From JAVBQF01 sp031549195 (lineage in GTDB: Bacteria > Bacillota_I > Bacilli_A > RF39 > UBA660): a stretch of 64,000 nucleotides of DNA. Under the pieces are notes generated by a model, which saw only the letters and a program-made list of their open reading frames with translations, searched no databases and was not told where the DNA came from. Position numbers and translations under genes: made by a program. This document shows positions 41,719 to 50,649 of the stretch, piece after piece; the first letter of the stretch is position 1, and the number at the start of each line of letters is the position of its first letter. Where the stretch lies: positions 1 through 64,000 of the forward strand of contig JAVBQF010000010.1 of assembly GCA_031549195.1 (NCBI GenBank). Reading direction: 5' to 3'.

Positions 41719-42526
41719 AATAAATATAAATACTATAATTGTAGCAGTAATTGCCTTAGTAACTGTTATTGCAGTAGCATCAATATCATATGTTACCATT
41801 TCTTATATAAATAATAATAAAGAAAGTAATAATGAAATAGAAGAAGAAAAGGAAGATACAAATAATAACATTGAAGATACTGGTGATATTGCAGATGATG
41901 AAGATAAGGAAGATACTAATTTAAATAATTCTCAAAATAATGCTGAGAATAATAATAGTAGTTCCAATAATAATAATTCAACTGGTAATAATACTGAGAA
42001 AACTGATACTGGAAATACAAATAGCAATAATAATCCAAATTCTACAAGTGAAAAAACAAAATTAACAGAAGAAGAATTTGTAGCATATATGCAATCACAA
42101 AATGACAGTATTACATCTAAAACCTTAGGTGATAAAGCTAAGGAAATATTTATAACAACAGTTGATTTTATATTCTATGGTGGAAAGATTAAAGGATATA
42201 CATTCTCTGAATTAACAGATAAAGCAAAGTTACAAGTACTAAAAATAGGTTTATCAATAGATAATAAAATAGAACAATACTTTCCAGGATATAAAGAGTC
42301 TTTATCAAGTACTTATTCAAAGGTAAAGGCCAAACTAGTAGAATTATACTTAGACTTAACAGTTAAATTGTGTGACACTATTGGAAGTAGTGCTTGTAAT
42401 CAAGCAAAGATAGACTTTCAAAATATGAAAGATAGTTTTAGTATTACATGGGAGTTTATTAAAGATATTGGCATTTCTGCTATTTCTAAACTTGCTAGTT
42501 GGTATGAGATATATAGTGGAAAATAA
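41699..42526 (+). CDS. Membrane-anchored protein with Asn/Asp/Glu-rich linker
   Basis: The 275-residue protein has one N-terminal membrane segment (about residues 10-36), a 90-residue low-complexity linker made mostly of Asn, Asp, Glu, Ser and Thr, and a C-terminal helical domain of about 150 residues (KLTEEEFVAYMQSQN..., three or four amphipathic helices with two Cys). The layout resembles an anchored wall-facing protein. No family is recognised. It overlaps the YgjV gene upstream (20 bases) and the next gene downstream (about 23 bases), so the three form one unit. Confidence 0.6.
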   Translation: MKQKESKININTIIVAVIALVTVIAVASISYVTISYINNNKESNNEIEEEKEDTNNNIEDTGDIADDEDKEDTNLNNSQNNAENNNSSSNNNNSTGNNTEKTDTGNTNSNNNPNSTSEKTKLTEEEFVAYMQSQNDSITSKTLGDKAKEIFITTVDFIFYGGKIKGYTFSELTDKAKLQVLKIGLSIDNKIEQYFPGYKESLSSTYSKVKAKLVELYLDLTVKLCDTIGSSACNQAKIDFQNMKDSFSITWEFIKDIGISAISKLASWYEIYSGK

Positions 42527-42908
42527 ATTTCCAGGGAATGAAAATCTGCAAAAAGCATTAACTAAGTTTAAAGACGATTTAAGAAAGCTATCTAAAGAAG
42601 AGCAAAAGGAAGCCATTGAGAAATATGTTAAAATAATAGATAATAAAATAGTAGAAATAGAAAGGAAAGAAAAAATGAAAAGCGGACAAGAAGAATTTTT
42701 TAATTTTATACTTGAAAGAGTAAAAGAGGGAAAAAAAGAAGACGCCAAAGCGTTGATGGTTGAGAGTTTCGAGCATCAAATGAACGGAACTTTTAATAAG
42801 GAATATGCTTTAGCTTTCATGCCAAGAATGATATCTTTATTAAAAGAAGAGCATATTGAAGAAGTTAACAACATAATGAAACAATTCGCATCTAATACCA
42901 AAGAGTAA
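42504..42908 (+). CDS. Helical hypothetical protein
   Basis: The roughly 134-residue protein (start uncertain: ATG 42504 or GTG 42519, neither with a strong ribosome site) is entirely helical and Lys/Glu-rich, with heptad-like patterns (LRKLSKEEQKEAIEKYVKII and a following EIERKE). It is soluble and has no Cys. The sequence overlaps the end of the membrane-anchored gene, so translation is probably coupled. It could be a cytoplasmic partner or DUF1700-like fragment; the function is unknown. Confidence 0.5.
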   Translation: MRYIVENKFPGNENLQKALTKFKDDLRKLSKEEQKEAIEKYVKIIDNKIVEIERKEKMKSGQEEFFNFILERVKEGKKEDAKALMVESFEHQMNGTFNKEYALAFMPRMISLLKEEHIEEVNNIMKQFASNTKE

Positions 42909-42929
42909 ACATCAAAAGAGATGTTTTTT
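42909..42929 (+). terminator. Terminator of the YgjV-group genes
   Basis: ACATC-AAAAGA-GATGT followed by T5. Confidence 0.75.
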
Positions 42930-42991
42930 CTTTTTCTATTTGCTAAATCTAAATATATATAGTAAAATCTATATAGTTTTGAGGTGAAATT

Positions 42992-44581
42992 ATGATTCAA
43001 GTAAATGATGTGACATTAAGATTTGGTAAAAGAACTTTATTTGAAGAGGTTAATATAAAATTTACTGCTGGCAATTGTTATGGTTTAATTGGTGCAAATG
43101 GTAGTGGTAAATCAACTTTCTTAAAAGTTTTATCAGGTGAAGTAGATACTACTCATGGTGATATTATAATTACAAAGGGAGAAAGACTTGCAGTATTAAA
43201 ACAAGATCATTATGCCTATGATAATGAGAAAGTTATAGACACAGTTATTATGGGTAATGCTAGGCTTTATCAAATAATGAAAGAAAAAGAGGCTCTATAT
43301 AGTAAAACTGAATTCACAGATGAAGATGGCCTTAAATTAGGTGATTTAGAAGCTGAATTTATGGAATTAAATGGTTGGGAAGCTGAAAATGAAGCGGCAG
43401 AATTACTTAATAATTTGGGAATAGATGTTGAATTACATTACGAACTAATGAGAGAACTACCAAATAATAAAAAAGTAAAAGTATTACTTGCTCAAGCACT
43501 ATTTGGTAACCCGGATATTCTATTACTAGATGAACCAACAAATAACTTGGATATTGATGCAATTAACTGGTTAGAAGAGTTTTTAATCAATTTTAATAAT
43601 ACAGTAATAGTTGTATCGCATGATAGACATTTCTTGAATAAAGTATGCACTCATATTGCTGATATTGACTATAGTAAAATTAAACTTTATATAGGTAACT
43701 ACGACTTTTGGTATGAATCAAGCCAACTTGCATTAAGGCAAACTAAAGAAGCTAACAAGAAAAAGGAAGAGAAAATTAAAGAACTACAAGACTTTATCGC
43801 AAGATTCTCTGCTAATGCTTCTAAATCTAAACAAGCTACTTCAAGGAAGAAAATGTTAGACAAAATTGAACTAGAAGAAATAATACCTTCATCAAGAAAG
43901 TATCCTTTTATAGAGTTTAAACCGTCAAGAGACTCTGGTAAAGAAATTTTGACAGTAAATAAGGTGTCAAAAACAATAGATGGTAACAAGGTTCTTAATA
44001 ATGTTAGTTTTACTGTTCAAAAGGGTGACAAAATAGCATTTATTGGAAGTAATGATATAGCAAAAACGACATTATTCAAGATTTTAATGGGTGAGATTGA
44101 ACCAGACTCTGGGAATATTATCTATGGTAAAACCATAACACCAACATACTTTCCGCAAGATAATAGCAATTACTTTACAAAAGATGAAAGTATTATGAAA
44201 TGGATTGGACAATATTATAATATTGATGATGAGACCGTATTAAGAGGGTTCTTAGGAAGGATGCTATTTTCAGGTGAAGATGTATTTAAGAAAGTACCTG
44301 TACTATCAGGTGGAGAAAAAGCAAGATGTATGCTTTCAAAGAATATGTTAGAAGCTGGTAACTTCTTAATATTAGATGAACCAACAAACCACTTAGATCT
44401 TGAAAGTATTACTTCACTTAATAATGGACTTATCAAGTATGATGGAGAAATGCTTTTCGCATCACATGACCACCAGTTTATAGAAACAATTGCAAATAGA
44501 ATAATTGAAATAAAAGATAGTGGTATCATTGATAGAAAATGTACTTATGATGAATATTTAGATTCTATTTCTAAAAAGTAA
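42992..44581 (+). CDS. ABC-F family ATP-binding protein (YbiT/YkpA type)
   Basis: The 529-residue protein has two nucleotide-binding domains and no membrane part. NBD1: Walker A GANGSGKST, a degenerate signature LPNNKKVKVLLAQALF (normally an LSGGEK-like motif), Walker B ILLLDEPTNNLD. A charged linker (residues 245-290) lies between the domains. NBD2: Walker A GSNDIAKTT, signature LSGGEKARCML, Walker B LILDEPTNHLD. ABC-F proteins act on ribosomes. The NBD2 Walker A variant is shared with YkpA/YbiT relatives; the loss of both glycines in the NBD1 signature is unusual. GAGGTG precedes the ATG. Confidence 0.9.
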   Translation: MIQVNDVTLRFGKRTLFEEVNIKFTAGNCYGLIGANGSGKSTFLKVLSGEVDTTHGDIIITKGERLAVLKQDHYAYDNEKVIDTVIMGNARLYQIMKEKEALYSKTEFTDEDGLKLGDLEAEFMELNGWEAENEAAELLNNLGIDVELHYELMRELPNNKKVKVLLAQALFGNPDILLLDEPTNNLDIDAINWLEEFLINFNNTVIVVSHDRHFLNKVCTHIADIDYSKIKLYIGNYDFWYESSQLALRQTKEANKKKEEKIKELQDFIARFSANASKSKQATSRKKMLDKIELEEIIPSSRKYPFIEFKPSRDSGKEILTVNKVSKTIDGNKVLNNVSFTVQKGDKIAFIGSNDIAKTTLFKILMGEIEPDSGNIIYGKTITPTYFPQDNSNYFTKDESIMKWIGQYYNIDDETVLRGFLGRMLFSGEDVFKKVPVLSGGEKARCMLSKNMLEAGNFLILDEPTNHLDLESITSLNNGLIKYDGEMLFASHDHQFIETIANRIIEIKDSGIIDRKCTYDEYLDSISKK

Positions 44582-44637
44582 ATTAATAAAAAATTACACA
44601 TTTTATTAAACTGCATATAATACTACGGAGGTATTGT

Positions 44638-44940
44638 ATGAACAGTATAACGGTTACAGATTTAATCAGACTGTTGCCAAAAGTTAAACTGATAGATATA
44701 AGAGATAAGTATCAGTACAATATGGGGAATATTCCTAGTAGTATGAATATACCGGCAACTTTTCTTTTAATGAATCCTGGAAACTATTTAAATACAATTG
44801 ATACATATTATATATGTTGTGAAACTGGCTATAATAGTAAAAAAGTGTGCTACGAATTACAAAGAAAAGGGTATAAAGTAGTTGATGTAATAGGTGGCTA
44901 TAGTGAATATAGACTTCAAAAAAACAATGCTAATTATTAA
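44638..44940 (+). CDS. Rhodanese-like domain protein
   Basis: The 100-residue single rhodanese domain has LIDIRDKYQYNMGNIPSSMNIP near the start (the DxR...GHI-like CH2A region) and a six-residue active loop starting with Cys, CETGYN. It should carry sulfur or act as a persulfide carrier. It stands alone between the ABC-F gene and a convergent UPF0316 gene. The terminator overlaps its 3' end. Confidence 0.85.
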   Translation: MNSITVTDLIRLLPKVKLIDIRDKYQYNMGNIPSSMNIPATFLLMNPGNYLNTIDTYYICCETGYNSKKVCYELQRKGYKVVDVIGGYSEYRLQKNNANY

Positions 44941-44950
44941 CATTGTTTTT
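44921..44950. terminator. Strong bidirectional terminator
   Basis: A 9-bp perfect stem (AAAACAATG / CATTGTTTT) has poly-T on both strands; it serves the rhodanese gene and the UPF0316 gene, whose 3' ends are only 8 bases apart. Confidence 0.85.
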
Positions 44951-45461
44951 ATTTTATAAAATATCCATTTTGAACAGCTCTTGTCTCTGTTACTACCATA
45001 AAAGCAGTACTATCGAATTCTTTAATATAATCTTCTAGTTTTCTAATTTTTGTGCTATCTATTTCAATTAAAAGCATGTATTTTTTCTTAGTAGCATCAT
45101 GTCCTTCAACATTAACAACAGTTACACCATATCCTTTTTCTCTTAGCATCTCATCAAGATTTTCATTATCAGTTATAACTTGTATTGTTAAGTTACCTTT
45201 AATAAATCTACTTGATAACTTACTACCTATAAAAGTACCAGTAGCAAATCCAAGTGAATAGCTTATTGCTACATATATACCACCAGCATCGGTATTAAGT
45301 GCTTCTCTTACAATCATGAACCAAATAAAAACTTCAATAAAGCCAATAAAACTTGCAAGAAGACTTTTACCTTTAACAGTAATGATAGTTCTAGCAGTAC
45401 CCATTGAAACATCTAATATTCTTACACAAAAGATTTTAAGACAAAGTAAAAAAACTTCCAT
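44949..45461 (-). CDS. UPF0316/DUF2179 membrane protein (YebE type)
   Basis: The 170-residue protein has three membrane helices in its N-terminal 85 residues (CLKIFCVRILDVSMGTARTIITVKG, then FIGFIEVFIWFMIVREAL and GIYVAISYSLGFATGTFIGSKL), followed by a soluble DUF2179 domain (TIQVITDNENLDEMLREKGYGVTVVNVEG). This is the UPF0316 layout. The DUF2179 domain is thought to bind a ligand and regulate the membrane part. AAGGAG precedes ATG 45461. Confidence 0.85.
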   Translation of the reverse strand: MEVFLLCLKIFCVRILDVSMGTARTIITVKGKSLLASFIGFIEVFIWFMIVREALNTDAGGIYVAISYSLGFATGTFIGSKLSSRFIKGNLTIQVITDNENLDEMLREKGYGVTVVNVEGHDATKKKYMLLIEIDSTKIRKLEDYIKEFDSTAFMVVTETRAVQNGYFIK

Positions 45462-45561
45462 AATGTATCTCCTTATTATTAATCTAGCTAAATCATATAA
45501 AAATTATACGTTTTTGTCAAACATTTGAATAATTAAAACTTTCAAATGACATTTATTTACG

Positions 45562-45567
45562 TTATAA
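45562..45567 (+). promoter_or_regulatory. -10 element of the DedA/VTT-rmuC unit
   Basis: TATAAT lies 18 bases before ATG 45585, with a weak TTTCAA -35 17 bases upstream. It lies downstream of the first in-frame ATG (45546), which argues for the shorter protein. Confidence 0.4.
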
Positions 45568-45584
45568 TAATAGTGGTGAATATA

Positions 45585-46160
45585 ATGGAAGGCTTTATTG
45601 ACGAGATAGTAACATATATAGTTCAATATATCCAAAGTGGTGGAATTCATATAGGAATGTTTATTGTTATTCTAGAATCAATTCTTCCAATGTTACCACT
45701 TGGTGTTTTTGTGGCACTTAATATGATGGCTTTTGGATATTTTATAGGCTTTACTATTTCCTATATAGCAACAATTATAGGATGTTTGCTCTCATATTTT
45801 TTAATAAAATATTTCTTTAGTAATTATATTAGTAAAAAAGCCAAAGAAAAGGTAAAATTACAATTAATTGTTAATAGACTAAACAAAATAAAATTCACAA
45901 ATTTAGTATTGGTATTAGCGTTACCCTTTACGCCAGCCTTTTTAATAAATATTAGTGCTGGACTAGTGAAGTATGATATAAAAAAATACTTTTATGCTTT
46001 ATTAATATCTAAACTTTCTATTATTTCTTTTTGGGGATACATAGGAATGAAAGCTATTACTAATATGAGAGATATGAGAGTGTTATTATTTCTTCTAATA
46101 CTAATTATTATAACTTATATAATATCAAAAATAGTAAGTAAAAAACTAGAAATAGAGTAG
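45585..46160 (+). CDS. DedA/TVP38 (VTT-domain) membrane protein
   Basis: The 191-residue protein has five or six hydrophobic segments with the VTT/SNARE-associated features: an ESILPMLPLGVFVALNMMAFGYFIGF region with the membrane-reentrant hairpin, and ALPFTPAFLINISAGLVKYDIKKYF. Relatives are phospholipid or undecaprenyl-phosphate flippase-like proteins. ATG 45585 is favoured since the promoter overlaps the longer frame. It lies 8 bases before rmuC. Confidence 0.82.
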   Translation: MEGFIDEIVTYIVQYIQSGGIHIGMFIVILESILPMLPLGVFVALNMMAFGYFIGFTISYIATIIGCLLSYFLIKYFFSNYISKKAKEKVKLQLIVNRLNKIKFTNLVLVLALPFTPAFLINISAGLVKYDIKKYFYALLISKLSIISFWGYIGMKAITNMRDMRVLLFLLILIIITYIISKIVSKKLEIE

Positions 46161-46168
46161 GTGTAAAA

Positions 46169-47266
46169 ATGGAATATGTAATAATCGGATTGTTAATATT
46201 ATTAACTATATTAGTGATAATATTAATTATAAAATCTTTTAATAACAAAAATAATGAGGCGTCAATGACAGAACGTCTCGGTAGATTTGAAGTTAATATT
46301 AATAAGGAAATAAATGATTTTAAAAGTGAACTTGTGAAGGATATTGATAATGATTTTGTTAAACTAAGCGAATCGATTGAAAAAAGACTTATTATGATTA
46401 ATGATAAAGTAAATGAAAGACTTGATCAGAACTTTGAAAAGTCAAATAAGACATTTACAAGCATTCTTGAACGACTAACTAGAATAGATGAGGCTCAAAA
46501 GAAAATAGAAACACTATCTAATGATATTGTATCATTACAAAGTGTTTTAACAGATAAGAAAACAAGAGGTATATTTGGAGAAGTTAATTTAAAGCAAATA
46601 TTATCAAGCGTTTTTGGAGATAATAACAAAAAAGTTTATAACATTCAACATACACTTCCAAATGGGACAATCGCAGACTCAATACTATTCGCGCCAGAAC
46701 CACTTGGAACAATCGCAATAGATTCTAAGTTTCCACTTGAAAACTATAGGTTAATGGTAGATAAGAAAATACCTGTTGAACTTAGAGAAAGATATGAAAA
46801 ACAATTTAAGTTAGATGTAAAAAAACATATCGATGCTATTGCTGAAAAATATATAATACCAGGAGTTACGAGTGATCAAGCTATTATGTTCATACCAGCA
46901 GAAGCTATATTTGCTGAACTAAATGCATACCACTTAGAATTGATTGACTATGCTTATAAAAAGCGAGTATGGATTACTTCGCCAACAACATTAATATCAA
47001 CACTAACTGTGATACAAATGATAGTTAAAAATATTGAGAGAGATAAATATACTAAAGTAATTCATGAAGAGTTAAATAAGTTAGGACTTGAATTCTCACG
47101 ATATAAGGAAAGATGGGATCATTTAGCAAAGAGTATTCAAACAGTTAATAAAGATGTAGAAAACGTGTATATAACAACTGAAAAAATAAGTAAAAAATTT
47201 GATGCAATAAGTGGAGTGGATTTAGACAAGATAGATAAACTAAGTGATTATAATATAAAAGAGTAA
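46169..47266 (+). CDS. rmuC: DNA recombination protein RmuC
   Basis: The 365-residue protein has an N-terminal membrane anchor (residues 3-24), a coiled-coil region (about 35-130), and the RmuC domain: LTDKKTRGIFGEVNLKQIL, TLPNGTIADSILFAPEPLGTIAIDSKFPLENY, and WITSPTTLISTLTVI. RmuC has an endonuclease-like fold and limits inversion at short inverted repeats in E. coli. It follows the DedA/VTT gene directly and ends at a terminator. Confidence 0.9.
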   Translation: MEYVIIGLLILLTILVIILIIKSFNNKNNEASMTERLGRFEVNINKEINDFKSELVKDIDNDFVKLSESIEKRLIMINDKVNERLDQNFEKSNKTFTSILERLTRIDEAQKKIETLSNDIVSLQSVLTDKKTRGIFGEVNLKQILSSVFGDNNKKVYNIQHTLPNGTIADSILFAPEPLGTIAIDSKFPLENYRLMVDKKIPVELRERYEKQFKLDVKKHIDAIAEKYIIPGVTSDQAIMFIPAEAIFAELNAYHLELIDYAYKKRVWITSPTTLISTLTVIQMIVKNIERDKYTKVIHEELNKLGLEFSRYKERWDHLAKSIQTVNKDVENVYITTEKISKKFDAISGVDLDKIDKLSDYNIKE

Positions 47267-47278
47267 TATACTCTTTTT
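47258..47278 (+). terminator. Terminator of rmuC
   Basis: AAAGAGTA-ATA-TACTCTTT followed by TT, overlapping the stop codon. Confidence 0.75.
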
Positions 47279-47355
47279 AATTTTCAAACAAGTATAAATT
47301 TGTTAAATATTAACATAATATAATTATTAATAAATAGATTTTAATAGGTGGTAAA

Positions 47356-47589
47356 ATGTATAGAGTATTAACATTCTTTATAGGCTTTATTTTATCAATT
47401 ATAGGTCTAAGTTATATAATTATATATCTTAACTTACTAACAATGGGTTATTCCTTTAGTGAATACATACATGCTATATTTACAAGATATGAGTGTATAT
47501 TCTTTTTTATTGGCTACCTATTAATGATTCTATCTATATTTAAGAAAAAGGAGGCACGACATGCTTTACGTTTACGACATACTGCTTAA
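47356..47589 (+). CDS. Small two-helix membrane protein
   Basis: The 77-residue protein has two hydrophobic helices (residues 5-28 and 46-63) and a basic C-terminus (KKKEARHALRLRHTA). It overlaps the start of the DUF3603-like gene by 29 bases, so the two are coupled. AGGTGG precedes the ATG. No family was recognised; it is probably an inner-membrane partner of its neighbour. Confidence 0.5.
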   Translation: MYRVLTFFIGFILSIIGLSYIIIYLNLLTMGYSFSEYIHAIFTRYECIFFFIGYLLMILSIFKKKEARHALRLRHTA

Positions 47590-48220
47590 TTTGACAGATA
47601 GTTCAAGAATATATGAATTCTTTGAATGGGAATTATCAGATAACATTGAACATATAAAAAAAATACCTATATTCAAAATTGGTTCTAAGATACTTGATGA
47701 AATAATAAAGAGTAATATTAAAATAGAAAGAGAATTCTTAAATAAAGTATATAACTTAACAGAGATCTATAATAATAAGAAAATTGAAAAGATAAAATAT
47801 GCCTGTGTATTTGCAGACTCCTTTAAAGCAATAGTAATAGAATTTAATGAACAAGGAGAATCAATATTGAAAAGTAGAATGTTATTAGATGAAGAAGAAG
47901 ACTCTATTAATATTGCAACAAGATTGCAAGATACAAGTATAAAATATAAAATTATTAAAAGAAATAGTTATAATCCTTATTTAACAAGAGAAGAAGAAAA
48001 AATAAAATACTTTCTAGAAAATGAAATAACTATGTCTTATAAATTAAAAGATTTTAACAAATTAAAATATATTTATGTAGAATACTTCAATGAAATAAAA
48101 GATAATATTAAGGAAATGTATATTGACTTAATTGAGTCTTTAGAGAAGGGAATCACTGATGAACATATTAATTTATTTAGTTTAATAAATCTTTCATATT
48201 CCAAAAAGTCAAAGATATAA
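47561..48220 (+). CDS. UPF0736/DUF3603-like protein
   Basis: The 219-residue soluble protein begins MLYVYDILLNLTDSSRIYEF and continues with the FEWELSDNIEHIKKIPIFKI segment. This follows the DUF3603/YjbA opening pattern (MLYLHDVWVNW...HEW...D.V..L..VP..KV). The rest is helical and charged, with LTREEEKIKYFLENE in the C-terminal part. A strong AAGGAGG lies before ATG 47561. The family is of unknown function in Bacilli; the match is by pattern only. Confidence 0.65.
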   Translation: MLYVYDILLNLTDSSRIYEFFEWELSDNIEHIKKIPIFKIGSKILDEIIKSNIKIEREFLNKVYNLTEIYNNKKIEKIKYACVFADSFKAIVIEFNEQGESILKSRMLLDEEEDSINIATRLQDTSIKYKIIKRNSYNPYLTREEEKIKYFLENEITMSYKLKDFNKLKYIYVEYFNEIKDNIKEMYIDLIESLEKGITDEHINLFSLINLSYSKKSKI

Positions 48221-48327
48221 AGGGACAATAATAGTTTCTTTTTTATTTTGTAAATATTAAAATTTGCAAAATATTACAAAATATGTTATTATATATGGCA
48301 TTATTCAAAAAGAAAGGAATATATTTT

Positions 48328-49380
48328 ATGAGCCCGCTCACGAAATTTAGAGTTTTTTTATTAGTAGTTATGCTTATTTGCTTAATAGGTATATCATATG
48401 ATTTTAATTTAAGTAAAAGAGAAAATAGTATAAGTAATGCAATAAAAGTTAGTTATTTTGATAATATAAGAAGTAATGGATTAGTACATGAGGAAACATT
48501 TAAATATAATGAAGCAAGTAATGCTGTTGGTATTGCCATGCTTACAAGAGAAGAAGAGGATATAGTAAATGCTAAGGAATTAGTAGCAAGTATATCAAAC
48601 AAAGAGACAAAAGAAGAATTAATTGAAACAATTAGTAAAATAGAAGAGACTTATGAAGAAGATAATTTAATAAGAGAGATAGTAACACTTACTTCTTCTG
48701 TTGATAATCTAGAAATGGTATCTAAAATAGAAGCATTAATAGAAAAAATATCTGTAATAGATATTAAGAATGATCTTGCAAATGATTTAAATAATAGGAG
48801 ACAAGATTTACTTGTTAATGACATAAATAATAGATTAAATAAAGTAAAAAATAATAAAAAGCAAAATGAATTAGATGAAGTTAAAAAGATTATTTCACAG
48901 ATAGTAAATAAAAATATTAAAAGTAATTTTGAAAAAGAAGTTAGTAATATACAATCAAGTATTAATAAATCTAAAGTAATAAATGTAGTTGGAAGCTATA
49001 GTCCTACAAGAGCTTCTAGTGCAGTTGTTGAGACTGTTAAAGGTGATATTTCAGCATATGGTCCCGACTGTGATGGTTGTGTTGGTTATACTGCAGCTGG
49101 TAGAAACGTTATGAATGGTAATATTTACTATTATGATAAAACCTATGGTAATATTAGAATAGTAGCAGCAGGGCCAGAGTATCCATTTGGAACAATTGTA
49201 AAAATGAAAAACGTTAGTTACTATGGTGGGGACATATATGCAATTGTGCTTGATCGTGGTGGAGTAATAGGTAAAGGGAGATATAGATTATTTGACTTAT
49301 TGTTTACTTCAGAAGAAAGTGCTAGTAATTTTGGTGTATCACGTAACACCGAATGTGAAATATTGAGAACAGGTTATTAA
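48328..49380 (+). CDS. 3D-domain (RlpA/MltA-like barrel) cell-wall protein
   Basis: The 350-residue protein has an N-terminal membrane helix (about 5-25), a helical stalk of roughly 180 residues with FIVAR-like heptads, and a C-terminal 3D domain from about residue 240: GDISAYGPDC.GCVGYTAAGR, VAAGPEYPFGTIVKM, YAIVLDRGG, RYRLFDLLF. The three Asp positions of the 3D barrel are seen. Related proteins are lytic transglycosylase-like or Rpf-like wall enzymes of Firmicutes. ATG 48328 follows AAAGG; upstream ATGs have no ribosome site. Confidence 0.8.
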   Translation: MSPLTKFRVFLLVVMLICLIGISYDFNLSKRENSISNAIKVSYFDNIRSNGLVHEETFKYNEASNAVGIAMLTREEEDIVNAKELVASISNKETKEELIETISKIEETYEEDNLIREIVTLTSSVDNLEMVSKIEALIEKISVIDIKNDLANDLNNRRQDLLVNDINNRLNKVKNNKKQNELDEVKKIISQIVNKNIKSNFEKEVSNIQSSINKSKVINVVGSYSPTRASSAVVETVKGDISAYGPDCDGCVGYTAAGRNVMNGNIYYYDKTYGNIRIVAAGPEYPFGTIVKMKNVSYYGGDIYAIVLDRGGVIGKGRYRLFDLLFTSEESASNFGVSRNTECEILRTGY

Positions 49381-49406
49381 AGATTCATAGAAATATGAAT
49401 CTTTTT
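49380..49406 (+). terminator. Terminator of the 3D-domain gene
   Basis: AAGATTCATA and TATGAATCTT around a short loop, followed by TTTG. Confidence 0.8.
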
Positions 49407-49464
49407 GTTGAACAAAATTATATTATAGTATAGAATATACCTTAATCAATGGGGAGGTTTTGAA

Positions 49465-50559
49465 ATGACACTTAAAGATATGGATCAAAATAAGGTTGTA
49501 GGGACAACATGGGACGGGAAAAGGTTAACAATAAAAGAGATAAGAGAAAATCCCTCTTTAATATATGATGTTCCACCAACAGAAACTAATAGAAAATATG
49601 CAATACTAGCAGAAAAAGAAAGCTTTGAAAGATATAATCAATGGGGTTGGGTTTGGCAATTAAGACTGGCAAAGATAAAAAATATAAATTCTTTAAGTTT
49701 TGATAGAAAAGAAGAAGTACTAAAAAATAATCCCGAAGCAATAATATTTTTACATGTACCAACAGATAAACAAAGTGAATATGAGTATGAAAAACTATGT
49801 GAAGTTGCAGCAGCTTATGATAAAAATGGAAGAGTTGCAAGATTAATAAATGGGTTACCAGAATGCTTAAAAAAGTTATCAGTTGAATCAAGTAATGGTA
49901 AAGCTATTGAAAATATTATTAATCCAAGTGAAATGTTACAAAGCACTGCAGTAAGTAGAAATTCGAAGATGATTGGCAGAATCATTCACCCTTGTTTAGG
50001 GGCGCAATTAATTGCTGTTGCATTTGAACCACGTAATTTAGCACTTATTGATGAACCTTCATTGTATGCAATAGATGAGGCTGAAAGACAAATAGACATG
50101 ATATCAAACAACTGTAATAGTTATTATCAAGGACAAAAATTTGCAGAAAAATATCACAGTATTTTAGTAAATGCCAGATTAAGACATCAAGTATTTGTAG
50201 AGCGCATTATGAGGGAATCAATCAAATGTGATCAAAATGGAAGCTTAACATTAGAATCAGCAGAACTAATTAAAAATTTAGGTCCATCTCTTTTTGCTTT
50301 ATATGGGGAAGAGACAACTAAAGAAATGTTGGATGGTGTAGATAACTTAATATCACCATTTAAGGTATTAGAAGATATAGCATTAAGACAAGAAAACGCA
50401 AGACTAATACCATATACAGATATGATTACAACGGATCCGTCAAGAGAAGGAATACCTACTGCAAAAATAAAACACATTGGTAAAGTTGGAAGACGCATTG
50501 GTGGTATTAAAGGTAATGCTCGTCAAGGCGGCGATAACTATGGTAAAAGGGCACATTAA
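49465..50559 (+). CDS. Uncharacterised 364-residue soluble protein
   Basis: No signal or membrane segment is present. The N-terminal third has VVGTTWDGKRLTIKEIRENPSLIYDVPPTETNRKY and a DUF4116-like helix pair (FDRKEEVLKNNPEAIIFLHVP). The middle contains AQLIAVAFEPRNLALIDEPSLYAIDEAE, and the C-terminus ends in a Gly/Arg-rich basic stretch (GKVGRRIGGIKGNARQGG). It may bind nucleic acid. No family was recognised. A GGGGAGG ribosome site is present and a terminator follows immediately. Confidence 0.55.
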   Translation: MTLKDMDQNKVVGTTWDGKRLTIKEIRENPSLIYDVPPTETNRKYAILAEKESFERYNQWGWVWQLRLAKIKNINSLSFDRKEEVLKNNPEAIIFLHVPTDKQSEYEYEKLCEVAAAYDKNGRVARLINGLPECLKKLSVESSNGKAIENIINPSEMLQSTAVSRNSKMIGRIIHPCLGAQLIAVAFEPRNLALIDEPSLYAIDEAERQIDMISNNCNSYYQGQKFAEKYHSILVNARLRHQVFVERIMRESIKCDQNGSLTLESAELIKNLGPSLFALYGEETTKEMLDGVDNLISPFKVLEDIALRQENARLIPYTDMITTDPSREGIPTAKIKHIGKVGRRIGGIKGNARQGGDNYGKRAH

Positions 50560-50570
50560 TGCTCTTTTTA
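50546..50570 (+). terminator. Terminator of the 49465 gene
   Basis: GGGCA-CATTAA-TGCTC followed by T5; the stem covers the last codons and the stop. Confidence 0.75.
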
Positions 50571-50594
50571 ATTGTGTGAAACTATGTAATTCCG

Positions 50595-50623
50595 TTGACT
50601 TTAAATAGCAATTTTGATATATT
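50595..50623 (+). promoter_or_regulatory. Promoter of the large activator-like gene
   Basis: TTGACT (50595-50600) and TATATT (50618-50623), exactly 17 bases apart, place the transcript start near 50630. This supports the TTG start at 50650 for the next gene. Confidence 0.65.
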
Positions 50624-50649
50624 TATTCAAGAAATGTTTGGTGGTAAAT

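Noticed and set aside
41821..42060. Simple-sequence repeat encoding the Asn/Asp-rich linker, considered as a tandem repeat
   Set aside because: Codons are rich in AAT/AAC/GAT but no unit repeats regularly, so it is low-complexity coding sequence rather than a tandem repeat.
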